A stretch of 64,000 nt of DNA. It comes from Phyllobacterium myrsinacearum (GTDB taxonomy: Bacteria > Pseudomonadota > Alphaproteobacteria > Rhizobiales > Rhizobiaceae). Under the pieces are notes generated by a model that was not told where the DNA came from, ran no database searches, and saw nothing but the letters and a program-made list of their open reading frames with translations. The stretch spans positions 733,314 through 797,313 of the forward strand of contig NZ_JACGXN010000001.1 in NCBI RefSeq assembly GCF_014138285.1. Reading direction: 5' to 3'. The translations under genes were made by a program, and so were the position numbers. Shown here one piece after another: positions 17,966-26,523 of the stretch. Within the stretch, counting starts at the first letter, position 1. Every line of letters starts with the position of its first letter.

Positions 17966-19066
17966 CTATTCGCGGGTCCATTCCGGGCTGTTGAGCTCGA
18001 TCAATGATCGCGACCAGTCCTCGATGAAGCGCTGCCTTTGCGCCCAGTCCTGCACGGCAAGGAGCGCTGGTCCAATACGGATGGGCTGTGCAATACCCGA
18101 TTCCTTCAGGTTTTGCGGACCATCCACATCCGGCGGCAAGCCACCTGTTTCGGAAAAGTAGAACGCATTGTTTCTTGCGATGGATTGGCCACGCTCCGAC
18201 AGGAGATAATCGAGGAATTGCCCGCCCAGATCACCGCGCTTGGCCGATTCCGGAATCAGGGCACCCCGACTGAGTACCAGCGTGTAATCTCGCGGCACCA
18301 CGACCCTGAGGTCGGGATGCCTGCGCGCCGCATCGTAGGCGTAGGAACCCAGCATATTGTAGCCGATATAGAGGCGGCCGCTTGCCACTTCTTCAAGGAT
18401 TTCGCCCGTGCAGCATCGGGCGACCGCAGAAGCCCGCGCCATGCTTTCCAGCAGGCGGCCAAAGACGGTGTTTGTCTGACGTGCATCATAGAACGCGAGC
18501 AGATAGCCGATGCCGGACAAACGGATATCATAGGTGCCGACACGGCCCCGATAATAGTCCAGACGTTCGCGCAACAGATCCGCCAGTTCGACATGGGTCC
18601 GGGGGACTTCGGCGGGCGGCACCTTGCGGGTGTTGTAGACGAACACAGCCGGTTCATAGGTGAAGCCAAAAACTTCATCGCGCCAGTTGGCCCAATCGGC
18701 CACCCGCGCCGTCTCCGGCGATGTATGGGAAGCCGCACAACCATCATTGGCCAGTTTCAGCAGCTGATCGACCGATGACGACAACAGAAGATCACCGAGA
18801 GGCTGATCCTTGCGGCAGGCTTCACTTGCCAATGCGTGCAGTTCATTGGTCAGATACTCGATATAATCGATGGATATGCCTGGCGATGAACTTTGGAAAT
18901 CCTCGATCAGCGGCTTCATGGCAGCCAGATCCGTGGTCGAATAGATCGTCAACTTGCCGGTCTCAGTCTGCGGGGCCGGAAACTGGGTTCGATTGTCCTC
19001 AGCAGCCAACGCAGGGCAGGTCAGAGCCAAGAGCAAGGCAGCCAGAATAGCGGTGAAACGTTTCAT
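17966..19066 (-). CDS. Periplasmic solute-binding protein, PgtC-like sensor candidate
   Basis: Exported binding protein of 366 aa. The signal peptide is clear (KR, then AILAALLLALTCPALA and a cleavage site before AED). The mature part resembles iron(III)/phosphoglycerate-type periplasmic binding proteins (TGKLTIYSTTDLAAMKPLIEDF; FGFTYEPAVFVYNTRKV). Its ATG overlaps the histidine kinase stop in TGATG. No ABC permease or ATPase gene is adjacent, so an accessory sensing role like that of PgtC in the Pgt phosphoglycerate system is more likely than transport. The ligand is unknown. Confidence 0.8.
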   Translation of the reverse strand: MKRFTAILAALLLALTCPALAAEDNRTQFPAPQTETGKLTIYSTTDLAAMKPLIEDFQSSSPGISIDYIEYLTNELHALASEACRKDQPLGDLLLSSSVDQLLKLANDGCAASHTSPETARVADWANWRDEVFGFTYEPAVFVYNTRKVPPAEVPRTHVELADLLRERLDYYRGRVGTYDIRLSGIGYLLAFYDARQTNTVFGRLLESMARASAVARCCTGEILEEVASGRLYIGYNMLGSYAYDAARRHPDLRVVVPRDYTLVLSRGALIPESAKRGDLGGQFLDYLLSERGQSIARNNAFYFSETGGLPPDVDGPQNLKESGIAQPIRIGPALLAVQDWAQRQRFIEDWSRSLIELNSPEWTRE

Positions 19067-20451
19067 CACGTTGCTGATCCCTTATACAATGGCAATGTCA
19101 GAACAACCGTGAAGCTTTTCTCGTCACGCGCCTTGAAGCCAAGCGTCCCGCCGTGAGCATTGACCACTTCCTGCGCGATGGCGAAGCCGAGGCCGGAACT
19201 CCCCTCGTGAGATTTTGACGTGGCGAAGCGCTGGGTGGCTTTCTCCCAGCCTTCCGGCGGGATGCCGGGCCCGTCGTCTTCGACTTCCACATAGGCATCG
19301 ATGGCATCGGACCGCACCCGCACCTCCAGGCGCTGATCCGTGCCGTGCCGCAGGGCATTGTCGATGACGTTCACGATCGCTTCGCGCAGACTGACCGCAT
19401 CGCCCAGCACAAAGGGGCGGTCATCGGGTGCCTCGAACGAGATGACAATATCGGGATCAACGGTAATCGGTATAGCAGCGCGATAGGCGCGGCGGGCCAC
19501 ATCCACGAGACTGATCGGCTCCAGCTGGATCGAGTCGGCCCGATGAATGACCATGGCGTGGCTGAGTAGCTGGTTGGTCAGCCGCGCCAGTTCACCCGTG
19601 CGCTGTTGCACACGTTCAAAATGCTGGCGCCCGGCCTTGTCCAGTTTGTCATGGCCCAGAAGATCGATCTGTGCAGACAGGGCAGTCAGCGGTGTCCTGA
19701 TCTGGTGGGCAGCATCGGCGATGAACCGCTGCAGCAGATCGACTCGCTCATTCAGGCGGCCCATGAAATGATTGATGGAACTTACAAATGGATCTAGCTC
19801 GCGCGGAACATCGACCGAGACAGGTGTCAGATCATGCGGGTCGCGGCGGCGTACGGCAGCGCCCAGACGCTCGACAGGCTGGAGCGCATAGCGAATGGCC
19901 AGCATTGCACCGACAAATGCCAGAAGGCTCATGATCAGGACCAGAATGGTCGCGCGCAACGTCAGCTCACGTGTCAGGGCGGATCGCGCCTCATTGGTTT
20001 GAGCCACGATGACATAGGCATGCCCCGTAACGGACGGGTCCGCCAGCACTCGCGTGGCACGCACAATGCGCACCGCCTCGCCCTTATAGGTGCCCTCGCT
20101 GATGCTGAGGCCATCGCGCGCGCCGTCCGGTGAGACCGGACTTTGCAAATCGTCATACCCAGTCACGGTTTTGCCATTGGTGTCGATAACACGATAGAAA
20201 ATCCGGTCCCGCTCTGCCAGCCCGAGCAGTTCAAACGCCGACGTGGGTAACCGGGCGCTGAGAGCGCCATTTTCAACGGAGAGGCTTTCGGCCATTTGCA
20301 GCGCAGCGCCGACCAGAAGCCGGTCGTAGGCCTTATCGGCAGCCGTTTCCGCGTAATACCAGGCTGCGCTGACAAGAAGGGCAGCGCCAATACCCAGAAC
20401 CAGTGAAATGCGCCGGGCCAGCCGCGCAAAGAGTGACGGTTCATGGTGCAT
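19066..20451 (-). CDS. Sensor histidine kinase, TctE-like
   Basis: Membrane-bound histidine kinase of 461 aa. TM1 lies at about 15-32, a periplasmic sensor region spans about 35-160, and TM2 is near 165-185, followed by HAMP. The HisKA motif FIADAAHQIRTPLTAL places the phosphorylated His near residue 247. ATPase boxes are EAIVNVIDNALRHG, DDGPGIPPEG and GSSGLGFAIAQEVV. The topology matches the TctE/QseC group. It overlaps the response regulator gene by 11 bases and the binding-protein gene at TGATG, forming one tightly coupled operon. Confidence 0.9.
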   Translation of the reverse strand: MHHEPSLFARLARRISLVLGIGAALLVSAAWYYAETAADKAYDRLLVGAALQMAESLSVENGALSARLPTSAFELLGLAERDRIFYRVIDTNGKTVTGYDDLQSPVSPDGARDGLSISEGTYKGEAVRIVRATRVLADPSVTGHAYVIVAQTNEARSALTRELTLRATILVLIMSLLAFVGAMLAIRYALQPVERLGAAVRRRDPHDLTPVSVDVPRELDPFVSSINHFMGRLNERVDLLQRFIADAAHQIRTPLTALSAQIDLLGHDKLDKAGRQHFERVQQRTGELARLTNQLLSHAMVIHRADSIQLEPISLVDVARRAYRAAIPITVDPDIVISFEAPDDRPFVLGDAVSLREAIVNVIDNALRHGTDQRLEVRVRSDAIDAYVEVEDDGPGIPPEGWEKATQRFATSKSHEGSSGLGFAIAQEVVNAHGGTLGFKARDEKSFTVVLTLPLYKGSAT

Positions 20452-21133
20452 CGCCGGCCACCAGTTGATACCCGAGTCCGCGTACTGTCACGATACGCGC
20501 CTGCGCGCCTTCCAGTTTCTTGCGCAAGCGGCCGACATAAAGCTCGATTGCATTGGCATTGGCAGCCTCATCAAAGCCGAAAATCTGGTCGAGCAATTCA
20601 TCCTTGCTGAAGACACGCCCCGGTCGGGCCGCCATGACCTCAAGCAATGTCAGTTCGCGGCGTTTCAACTGGACTTCCCGCTTGCCCACATGGACAGACC
20701 GCGCACCGCGATCGATGGCAATGTCACCGCATTTTATCAGATTGGTCGCCTCGCCGCCCGTGCGGCGCCGGATCAGCACGCGGGCACGCGCCTCAAGCTC
20801 ACGAAAATCGAAAGGTTTGACGAGGTAATCATCCGCACCAAGATCAAGCGCGCCAACGCGATCTTCAATCTCGGAGCGGGCCGTAAGTACGAGGACGGGA
20901 ACGCTGTTACCGGATTTGCGCAGGCGTTTGAGAATCTCGAAACCATCCATTCCCGGCAGCATGACATCAAGAATGATCAGCGCGTATTCGGTGAAATCGA
21001 TGATCTCGGCGGCATCACGGCCATTGGTTTCCCAATCCACAGCATGGCCGATCGCCTCAAAACGTTTGGCGATAGCCTCCCCCACATCATGCGTATCCTC
21101 AACCAGTAATATGCGCATGGTTTTCATTGGCAT
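20441..21133 (-). CDS. OmpR-family response regulator, TctD-like
   Basis: Two-component regulator of 230 aa. The receiver domain (about 5-120) has the acidic pair in LLVEDTHD, phosphoacceptor Asp56 in LIILDVMLPGMDG, Thr in VLVLTARS and Lys in DDYLVKPFDF. A winged-helix output domain follows (ELTLLEVMAARPGRVFSKDE; NAIELYVGRLRKKL). It is the first gene of the operon with the kinase and binding protein. ATGs at 21127 and 21118 are possible alternative starts; no strong ribosome-binding site separates them. Confidence 0.92.
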   Translation of the reverse strand: MPMKTMRILLVEDTHDVGEAIAKRFEAIGHAVDWETNGRDAAEIIDFTEYALIILDVMLPGMDGFEILKRLRKSGNSVPVLVLTARSEIEDRVGALDLGADDYLVKPFDFRELEARARVLIRRRTGGEATNLIKCGDIAIDRGARSVHVGKREVQLKRRELTLLEVMAARPGRVFSKDELLDQIFGFDEAANANAIELYVGRLRKKLEGAQARIVTVRGLGYQLVAGDAP

Positions 21134-21324
21134 GAACGCAGGGCGGGATCAATTGAAGATGAAAGCTTTTGCCATGCGGGCATTTAATGCACCGGGCGGC
21201 TGGGTCGGCTTTAGAACAGACGCTGCTGCCGGTTCGCGGCATCAACCGCAGTGCACAAAAGCAACCGGACCGCTGTCGCGGCTGATTCCATTCGGCTTTG
21301 AATTATTTGGGGTTTTGGAAGAAG

Positions 21325-21401
21325 TGGTACGGACGGGTGGATTCGAACCACCGACCTCAGGAGCCACAATCCTGCGCTCTAACCAACTGAGCTACGACCG
21401 C
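21325..21401 (-). tRNA. tRNA-His (anticodon GTG), CCA encoded
   Basis: Minus-strand cloverleaf: acceptor 5' strand GCGGTCG, D-arm GCTC...GAGC, anticodon stem CAGGA/TCCTG with loop TTGTGGC (anticodon GTG), T-arm GGTGG-TTCGAAT-CCACC, acceptor 3' strand CGTCCGT, discriminator A73 and encoded CCA. The first pair is G1-U72 and there is a U5-U68 mismatch. The base before G1 is C, so no G-1 is encoded. This fits the alphaproteobacterial clade known to have lost G-1 in tRNA-His. Confidence 0.95.
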
Positions 21402-21494
21402 GCACCGTCTTCTTTTCGACAGGGGTCACATACGTAAGATTGACGCTTTTGGCAAGCACCCGATGCAACAGAAAGGCAAAAACCAACAAAAAAG

Positions 21495-21522
21495 AAAAGG
21501 CCGGGGGAGGATCCGGCCTTTT
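21495..21522 (-). terminator. Rho-independent terminator downstream of phasin gene
   Basis: A 10-bp perfect stem (AAAAGGCCGG/CCGGCCTTTT) with an 8-base loop is followed on the minus strand by a T-rich run. It lies about 100 bases past the phasin stop. The A/T ends of the stem would also allow function in the other direction. Confidence 0.7.
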
Positions 21523-21623
21523 CCATTAATGCAAGACCCATACGGGAGGAACTATCGGGTCTTGCTTGTCCGGCAGCTGGGAGGAGGAGTGCCGCCGGAG
21601 TATTTTTTATCAAAGTCCCAGAA

Positions 21624-22079
21624 TTAGGCGACCTTGACGTCCTTGATTGCCTTCTCAACAGCCGACTTGACCGGAGCGGAGATTTCTTCAACAGCCTTTG
21701 TTGCAACTGTCTGGAATTCCTTGGCCTGACCGGTCAGAGCTTCGGCCTGCTTGCGAACGAAGGCGCTCTGCAGTTCGATAACTTCGCCAAAAGACTTAAC
21801 GCCGATCAGAGCTTCGATATGAGCGAAGCTGGCTTCGGTGTTGGCGCGCAGCGCAGCCAGAGCCTTGAGCGAAAGAGCAGCAGTGTTGGACTGTGCAGTT
21901 TCAAAAGTGGTTTCGAGTGTCTTCTGTGCAGCTTCAGCCTGATCCTTGATCTTGGCATAAGCTTCCTTGGACTGGGCAACGCCCTTCTCGGTGAATTCGC
22001 GAACCTGATCGGTTACAGCGGTTGCATCAAATGCAGGAATCGAGAACGCATCAGCAGTCTGTTTGGTTGTCTTGCTCAT
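21624..22079 (-). CDS. Phasin family protein
   Basis: Protein of 151 aa, helical and rich in Ala, Lys and Glu, with a phasin_2-type core (VREFTEKGVAQSKEAYAKIK, KALAALRANTEASFAHIEAL, QSAFVRKQAEALTGQAKEF). Phasins coat polyhydroxyalkanoate granules and control their size and number. AAGGAAC lies just before the ATG at 22079 on the minus strand; the frame extends to 22148 but that extension is not phasin-like. The terminator at 21495-21522 and the inverted repeat at 22151-22186 suggest a monocistronic, regulated gene. Confidence 0.88.
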   Translation of the reverse strand: MSKTTKQTADAFSIPAFDATAVTDQVREFTEKGVAQSKEAYAKIKDQAEAAQKTLETTFETAQSNTAALSLKALAALRANTEASFAHIEALIGVKSFGEVIELQSAFVRKQAEALTGQAKEFQTVATKAVEEISAPVKSAVEKAIKDVKVA

Positions 22080-22150
22080 AATATGTTCCTTCCGGTTGCA
22101 GCCGTCTCCGCGACTGCTTGTGAATTCATGGAGTGTATATACCTCCATTT

Positions 22151-22186
22151 ATTGTGCATTGCAACATTTCTTTTGCAGCGCACAAT
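22151..22186. promoter_or_regulatory. Inverted repeat upstream of phasin, possible PhaR/AniA operator
   Basis: ATTGTGCATTGC and GCAGCGCACAAT form 12-base arms (10 of 12 positions complementary) around a 12-base spacer, 72-107 bases upstream of the phasin ATG. PhaR-type PHA regulators are known to bind TGC/GCA-rich sites near phasin genes. Assignment to that regulator is inference. Confidence 0.45.
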
Positions 22187-22303
22187 CAAGAGTCTGATTT
22201 TCCATCGAAATATTTTTGTGGGATAGCGTCCAAGTTAACTAAACCAAGAGAAAGACGTGTGAGTTAGATGAGTGTGAGTGGACCATTGACCGCCGTAGCT
22301 TTA

Positions 22304-22319
22304 TTAACAGAGTATTAAG
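22304..22319 (+). promoter_or_regulatory. CtrA-box-like site upstream of pdhS
   Basis: TTAA-CAGAGTA-TTAAG matches the CtrA consensus TTAA-N7-TTAAC at 8 of 9 defined bases. It lies 50 bases before the preferred pdhS start at 22369, where a CtrA-controlled -35 region could sit. A GANTC methylation site is at 22190-22194 in the same interval. Confidence 0.5.
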
Positions 22320-22368
22320 ACAGTCCGCGATCATGCGGATGTTTATTGTGGAGTACACCGGTCAACCG

Positions 22369-25300
22369 ATGACGTCTGGAACCTACCCATTCATCGATAT
22401 TGCCGTTCTGGATGAGATTCGCGAGCATTTTGCCAACGGCGATGCGCTTGTGGTTATTTCGCCGGATCTGGACAGTGTCATATGGGCCAATGGTCAGGGC
22501 GCATCCGCTTTGGGCTATTCGACGATCGATGACATTCTGGATGCGGGCTCAGTACTCAATGTTCAGGCGCGGCGACAACTCATGGCACTTGACGGCTTCC
22601 CGGCCATCGGCCATGGCCGCACGGTTTCACTGCGTGTGGCATTCGGACTGGCCAGCCGTATCCTGACGTTTCAGGCCAGCGATCTGACACTGCCGCGTGG
22701 CGAACCAGCCATCCTCCTCTCCATCGCCAATACATCGCGGATAACATCGGAAGCGGAAATCGCAACGCTCGCCATCAAGGGTTTTGGCGACAGTACAACC
22801 CATGCGGCAATGATTGATGCCAGCGGGAAGGTATTGGCCGCGTCGGATCAGTTCCGTGCCATCGGGTTCAGCGATAAGATTCTGGGCGATCTGGTGCGTG
22901 AAGTCCGTCTGGAACGCAACCGGCTTGTCAAGCGACCGGTTCAGACATCGGGCGGTTTTGTGCCGACCGGCATTGCCCGGCTGACCGACAGTCCTGCCCT
23001 GCACCTGCTGTTCGCCATTGAAGACGTCAATAAGGTTGCAGTGCAACCGGTAGCGATTGAAGACAAACAGCCAGAGCCGCCCGCTGAACCATCACAGCTC
23101 AGGGCTGGACGGGATGCCGGGGAAAGCGTTGCTGAGACCGCAGAGCCACCGCGCAGCACGGCTGCCGTTGAGCCAATCGAGGAAGCTGTTTCAGATGCGG
23201 TTGCAGAGCCAGCCGAGCAAGAGCTGCTGAATACGCCACCCGAAGGCGGCGCTTTTCTGTACAAGCCCTCTGACAATCCCGCCCGCTTTGTCTGGAAAGT
23301 AGATGCGGATGCCAGATTCAACGAAGTATCGCCCGAGCTTGTACGCGCCGTGGGGCCCAATTCAGCCTCCGTTATCGGGAAATCCTTCCGCGACGTTGCC
23401 AAGGTCTACGGGCTGGACAGCAGCGGCGAGATAGCTGATCTGCTGGAGCGGCGGGACACATGGTCGGGCAGGAGCGTTCTCTGGCCCATCGAAGGAACCG
23501 ATCTGCGTGTTCCCATCGAACTCGCGGCCCTGCCGATTTATTCACGCGAGCGTGTTTTCATGGGCTTTCGCGGTTTTGGTGTTGCCCGGATGGGTGACGT
23601 TACAACAGACCCGGAAGCCATCGGCAAGGCGCTGGCTCCCGAACCAGCGGCGTCTGCCGACGTGTTCAACGGCGAAAAACCTGCCATTGCCATCACGCCC
23701 GAGGCTCAGGTCGAAGCTCCCCGCGAGGAAGCCAAGCCCGAACCGAACGAAGGCAATGTCATCCCTTTGAAGACCAATCGCCTTCCCCGCGACGATGGCC
23801 GCCTGAACGATGCCGAACGCAATGCTTTCAGGGAAATTGCAGAACGCCTCCGCCGCGAAGTTCTGGCTGACAATCCAAAAGAAACGGACAATGTGCCTGC
23901 GGTTGCCGCTGCGGATGTCGAAGCGGTATCAGGACTAGAGGCAACAGATCCGACACCATCTGATCCCGTTCTGGCGCTGGTTCCCGATGCGGAAGTGGTC
24001 GGCCCGGGTTTCGATGCATCAGCAGATATAGATGCGAAGGCACCCACGCCCGAGGCGGCGCCGGAAAAGGACTTTGCCGAAAATATCCGGACAAAGGCCC
24101 GGCAGGGTGTGGATACAGCCATTCTGGCTGCACTGCCATTACCCGTTTTGATCCATCGTCATGGCATTCTTCTCTACGCCAACAAGGCACTCCTCGACGC
24201 CACGCTTTATGAATCGCATGAGACCATCAATGCCGCCGGCGGGCTGAATGCCCTTTTCGCCGAGAACCCGGAACAGAGCGACGACGAGGATGCGGAAGGC
24301 ATGAACCTGCGTCTGAGCAACGGCACGACCAAACGTGTGCAGGCGCACCTTCAGGCTGTGCGCTGGGACGAAGATGGCGAACGCGCATTGCTGCTGGCCC
24401 TTTCGCCGGAAGCACAAACAGAGGCACCGGTTGCGCCATCGCCGGAACAGCGGTTCGACGACAGCGAGCGTCTGCTCCTGCAAACGCGTATCGATGAGCT
24501 TAATGCCATTCTGGACACCGCGACGGACGGGGTGGTTCTGTTGGATTCGGCCGGTGCAATCCGCTCCGTCAATCATTCTGCCGCGGCCCTCTTCGGCTAT
24601 GAGCCGGAAGAGGTGGAAGGCAAGGCCTTTTCGCTGCTTTTCGCCATCGAGAGCCAGCGCACGGCCATGGATTACGTCAGCAGCCTTTCCGACAATGGCG
24701 TTGCCAGTGTTCTCAATGATGGCCGCGAGGTCATTGGCCGCGAGAGCAAGGGACGGTTCATCCCGCTGTTCATGACCATTGGCAAGCTTGACGCATCAAA
24801 AGGCTTTTGCGTCGTGCTGCGTGACATCACGCATTGGAAACAGGCCGAGGAAGAGCTGCTCAGCGCGAAACGGGAGGCAGAACGGACTTCCAGCCAGAAG
24901 AGTGAATTCCTCGCCCGGATCAGTCACGAGATCCGCACGCCGCTCAACGCGATTATCGGCTTTTCCGAACTCATGGCGGACGAGAAGTTTGGGCCTATCG
25001 GCAGTGAACGGTATCGCGACTATCTCAATGATATCAGCCGATCCGGCAATCACGTGCTGTCACTGGTCAATGATCTTCTCGATATCTCCAAGATCGAGGC
25101 GGGTGCCGTCGAGTTCGATTTCCAGGCCGTATCGCTGAACGAAGCGCTCACCGAAGCCGTGGCAATCATGCAGCCACAAGCCAATCGCGAACGGGTGATC
25201 ATCCGTTCCAGCCTTACGTCGCGCCTGCCTGATATTGTCGCCGACCAGCGCTCGGTAACCCAGATTGCGCTCAACCTTCTGTCCAATGCCATCCGCTTTA

Positions 25301-25596
25301 CCGGCCCGGGCGGACAGGTGATCATTTCGACCAGTTATGAGCCGAGCGGCGATGTACTTTTGCGCGTGCGTGACACGGGCATCGGCATGACGCGGCAGGA
25401 GGTCGAACAGGCATTGCGCCCCTACAAACAGATCACCACCCCAAAGCATGCGCGCACGGATGGCACCGGTTTGGGCCTGCCCCTGACCAAAGCCATGGCA
25501 GAGGCGAACCGGGCAAGCTTCTCCATCGATTCAACACCGGGGCGCGGAACCATGGTGGAAATTAGTTTCCCGTCGACACGGGTTCTGGCGGATTAA
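22369..25596 (+). CDS. pdhS: PdhS-like cell-cycle sensor histidine kinase
   Basis: Large cytoplasmic kinase of 1075 aa from this start. There is an N-terminal PAS-like sensory region (YPFIDIAVLDEIREHFANGD), long acidic and Pro/Glu/Ala-rich linkers, and a PAS domain near residue 710 (LNAILDTATDGVVLLDSAGA). The HisKA domain has His853 in FLARISHEIRTPLNAIIGF, followed by a DivJ/PleC/PdhS-type dimerisation helix (GSERYRDYLNDISRSGNHVL). ATPase boxes are LNLLSNAIRF, DTGIGMT and GTGLGLPLTKAM. Brucella PdhS is an old-pole kinase partner of DivK. The ATG at 22333 is an alternative start, only 14 bases after the CtrA-like box. Confidence 0.85.
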   Translation: MTSGTYPFIDIAVLDEIREHFANGDALVVISPDLDSVIWANGQGASALGYSTIDDILDAGSVLNVQARRQLMALDGFPAIGHGRTVSLRVAFGLASRILTFQASDLTLPRGEPAILLSIANTSRITSEAEIATLAIKGFGDSTTHAAMIDASGKVLAASDQFRAIGFSDKILGDLVREVRLERNRLVKRPVQTSGGFVPTGIARLTDSPALHLLFAIEDVNKVAVQPVAIEDKQPEPPAEPSQLRAGRDAGESVAETAEPPRSTAAVEPIEEAVSDAVAEPAEQELLNTPPEGGAFLYKPSDNPARFVWKVDADARFNEVSPELVRAVGPNSASVIGKSFRDVAKVYGLDSSGEIADLLERRDTWSGRSVLWPIEGTDLRVPIELAALPIYSRERVFMGFRGFGVARMGDVTTDPEAIGKALAPEPAASADVFNGEKPAIAITPEAQVEAPREEAKPEPNEGNVIPLKTNRLPRDDGRLNDAERNAFREIAERLRREVLADNPKETDNVPAVAAADVEAVSGLEATDPTPSDPVLALVPDAEVVGPGFDASADIDAKAPTPEAAPEKDFAENIRTKARQGVDTAILAALPLPVLIHRHGILLYANKALLDATLYESHETINAAGGLNALFAENPEQSDDEDAEGMNLRLSNGTTKRVQAHLQAVRWDEDGERALLLALSPEAQTEAPVAPSPEQRFDDSERLLLQTRIDELNAILDTATDGVVLLDSAGAIRSVNHSAAALFGYEPEEVEGKAFSLLFAIESQRTAMDYVSSLSDNGVASVLNDGREVIGRESKGRFIPLFMTIGKLDASKGFCVVLRDITHWKQAEEELLSAKREAERTSSQKSEFLARISHEIRTPLNAIIGFSELMADEKFGPIGSERYRDYLNDISRSGNHVLSLVNDLLDISKIEAGAVEFDFQAVSLNEALTEAVAIMQPQANRERVIIRSSLTSRLPDIVADQRSVTQIALNLLSNAIRFTGPGGQVIISTSYEPSGDVLLRVRDTGIGMTRQEVEQALRPYKQITTPKHARTDGTGLGLPLTKAMAEANRASFSIDSTPGRGTMVEISFPSTRVLAD

Positions 25597-25687
25597 ATCG
25601 ACCAGACGAATAATCCGATATACAAATCATCTGTTGGAATGATTTGAACCGGATTGGCATTCTCCCGGGTAAAGGAGAAAGCCAATC

Positions 25688-26251
25688 ATGAAAACACTGA
25701 TCCTCATATTCCATCCTGACTTCAGCCAGTCACGCGCCAACCGGGCCCTTGCAGACGCTGCAAAGCAGCAACCCGGCACGGATATATTCGACGTGCAGGC
25801 TGCCTATCCCGACGGCAAGATCGATATCGGCGCGGAAGTCGAGCGTCTGCTCGCGGCGGATCGCATTATCTATCAGTTTCCCATCCAGTGGTACGCGGCA
25901 CCACCAATTCTGCAGGCGTGGCAGAATGCGGTTCTGACGCGCATGTACTACGTCAATTACGAGAAAGAGGGCCGCCTACTCGAAGGCACGCCCCTCGGCA
26001 TTGCAACAACGGCCGGCAATACGCCGGCAGCCTACACGCCGCAGGGTATCAATCTCATGCCTGTGAGTGCGTTGCTGAATCCATTGCGTTCCATGGCCAA
26101 CCGCTGCGGTCTTCCCCTCTCCGAACCCTTTGTGGTTTACGAGACGATGAAAGCGGATGATGATACGCTTCGTCGTGCCGGTGCCGCCTATGTGTCATGG
26201 CTGTCTGGCATGCCGATCAGCCATCCGAAGAATGTTGCCGCTTACGCCTAG
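25688..26251 (+). CDS. Flavodoxin-fold NAD(P)H oxidoreductase
   Basis: Protein of 187 aa of the NQO1/KefF/MdaB-like family. The N-terminal strand and phosphate loop MKTLILIFHPDFSQSRAN would bind FMN or FAD, and IIYQFPIQWYAAPPILQAWQ is the characteristic second cofactor segment. Such enzymes perform two-electron reduction of quinones or act as ancillary subunits of K+ efflux systems, but no Kef gene is adjacent. AAGGAGAAA precedes the ATG. It is followed by a 272-base gap in which I see no gene or structured element. Confidence 0.87.
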   Translation: MKTLILIFHPDFSQSRANRALADAAKQQPGTDIFDVQAAYPDGKIDIGAEVERLLAADRIIYQFPIQWYAAPPILQAWQNAVLTRMYYVNYEKEGRLLEGTPLGIATTAGNTPAAYTPQGINLMPVSALLNPLRSMANRCGLPLSEPFVVYETMKADDDTLRRAGAAYVSWLSGMPISHPKNVAAYA

Positions 26252-26523
26252 AACCGGTTCGTGGGTAAAGTCTGAGGCAATCGCCGGTTGCCTCATTCAG
26301 TCCTCAATGCGATGGCAGATGCTCTGCAACAAATTGGCAGTAAAGCGCGGCCAGTGGCACGAATTTGACATTCGCCTCCCCATTTGATGTCACCCGGGGT
26401 TGCAAATGTCAGAATCGGACCACTAGGTCTTGAATTGCAACGCATCATCGCTAAACCGTAAATGGTGAAGCGTAAAAACCTTCCGGCGTGCACCCGGAAG
26501 AATAGAAGACATCGGAAATATTC

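Noticed and set aside
26252-26523. Possible small gene or RNA in the 272-base gap before the AsmA gene
   Set aside because: Only short frames without ribosome-binding sites and no convincing hairpin with a T run.
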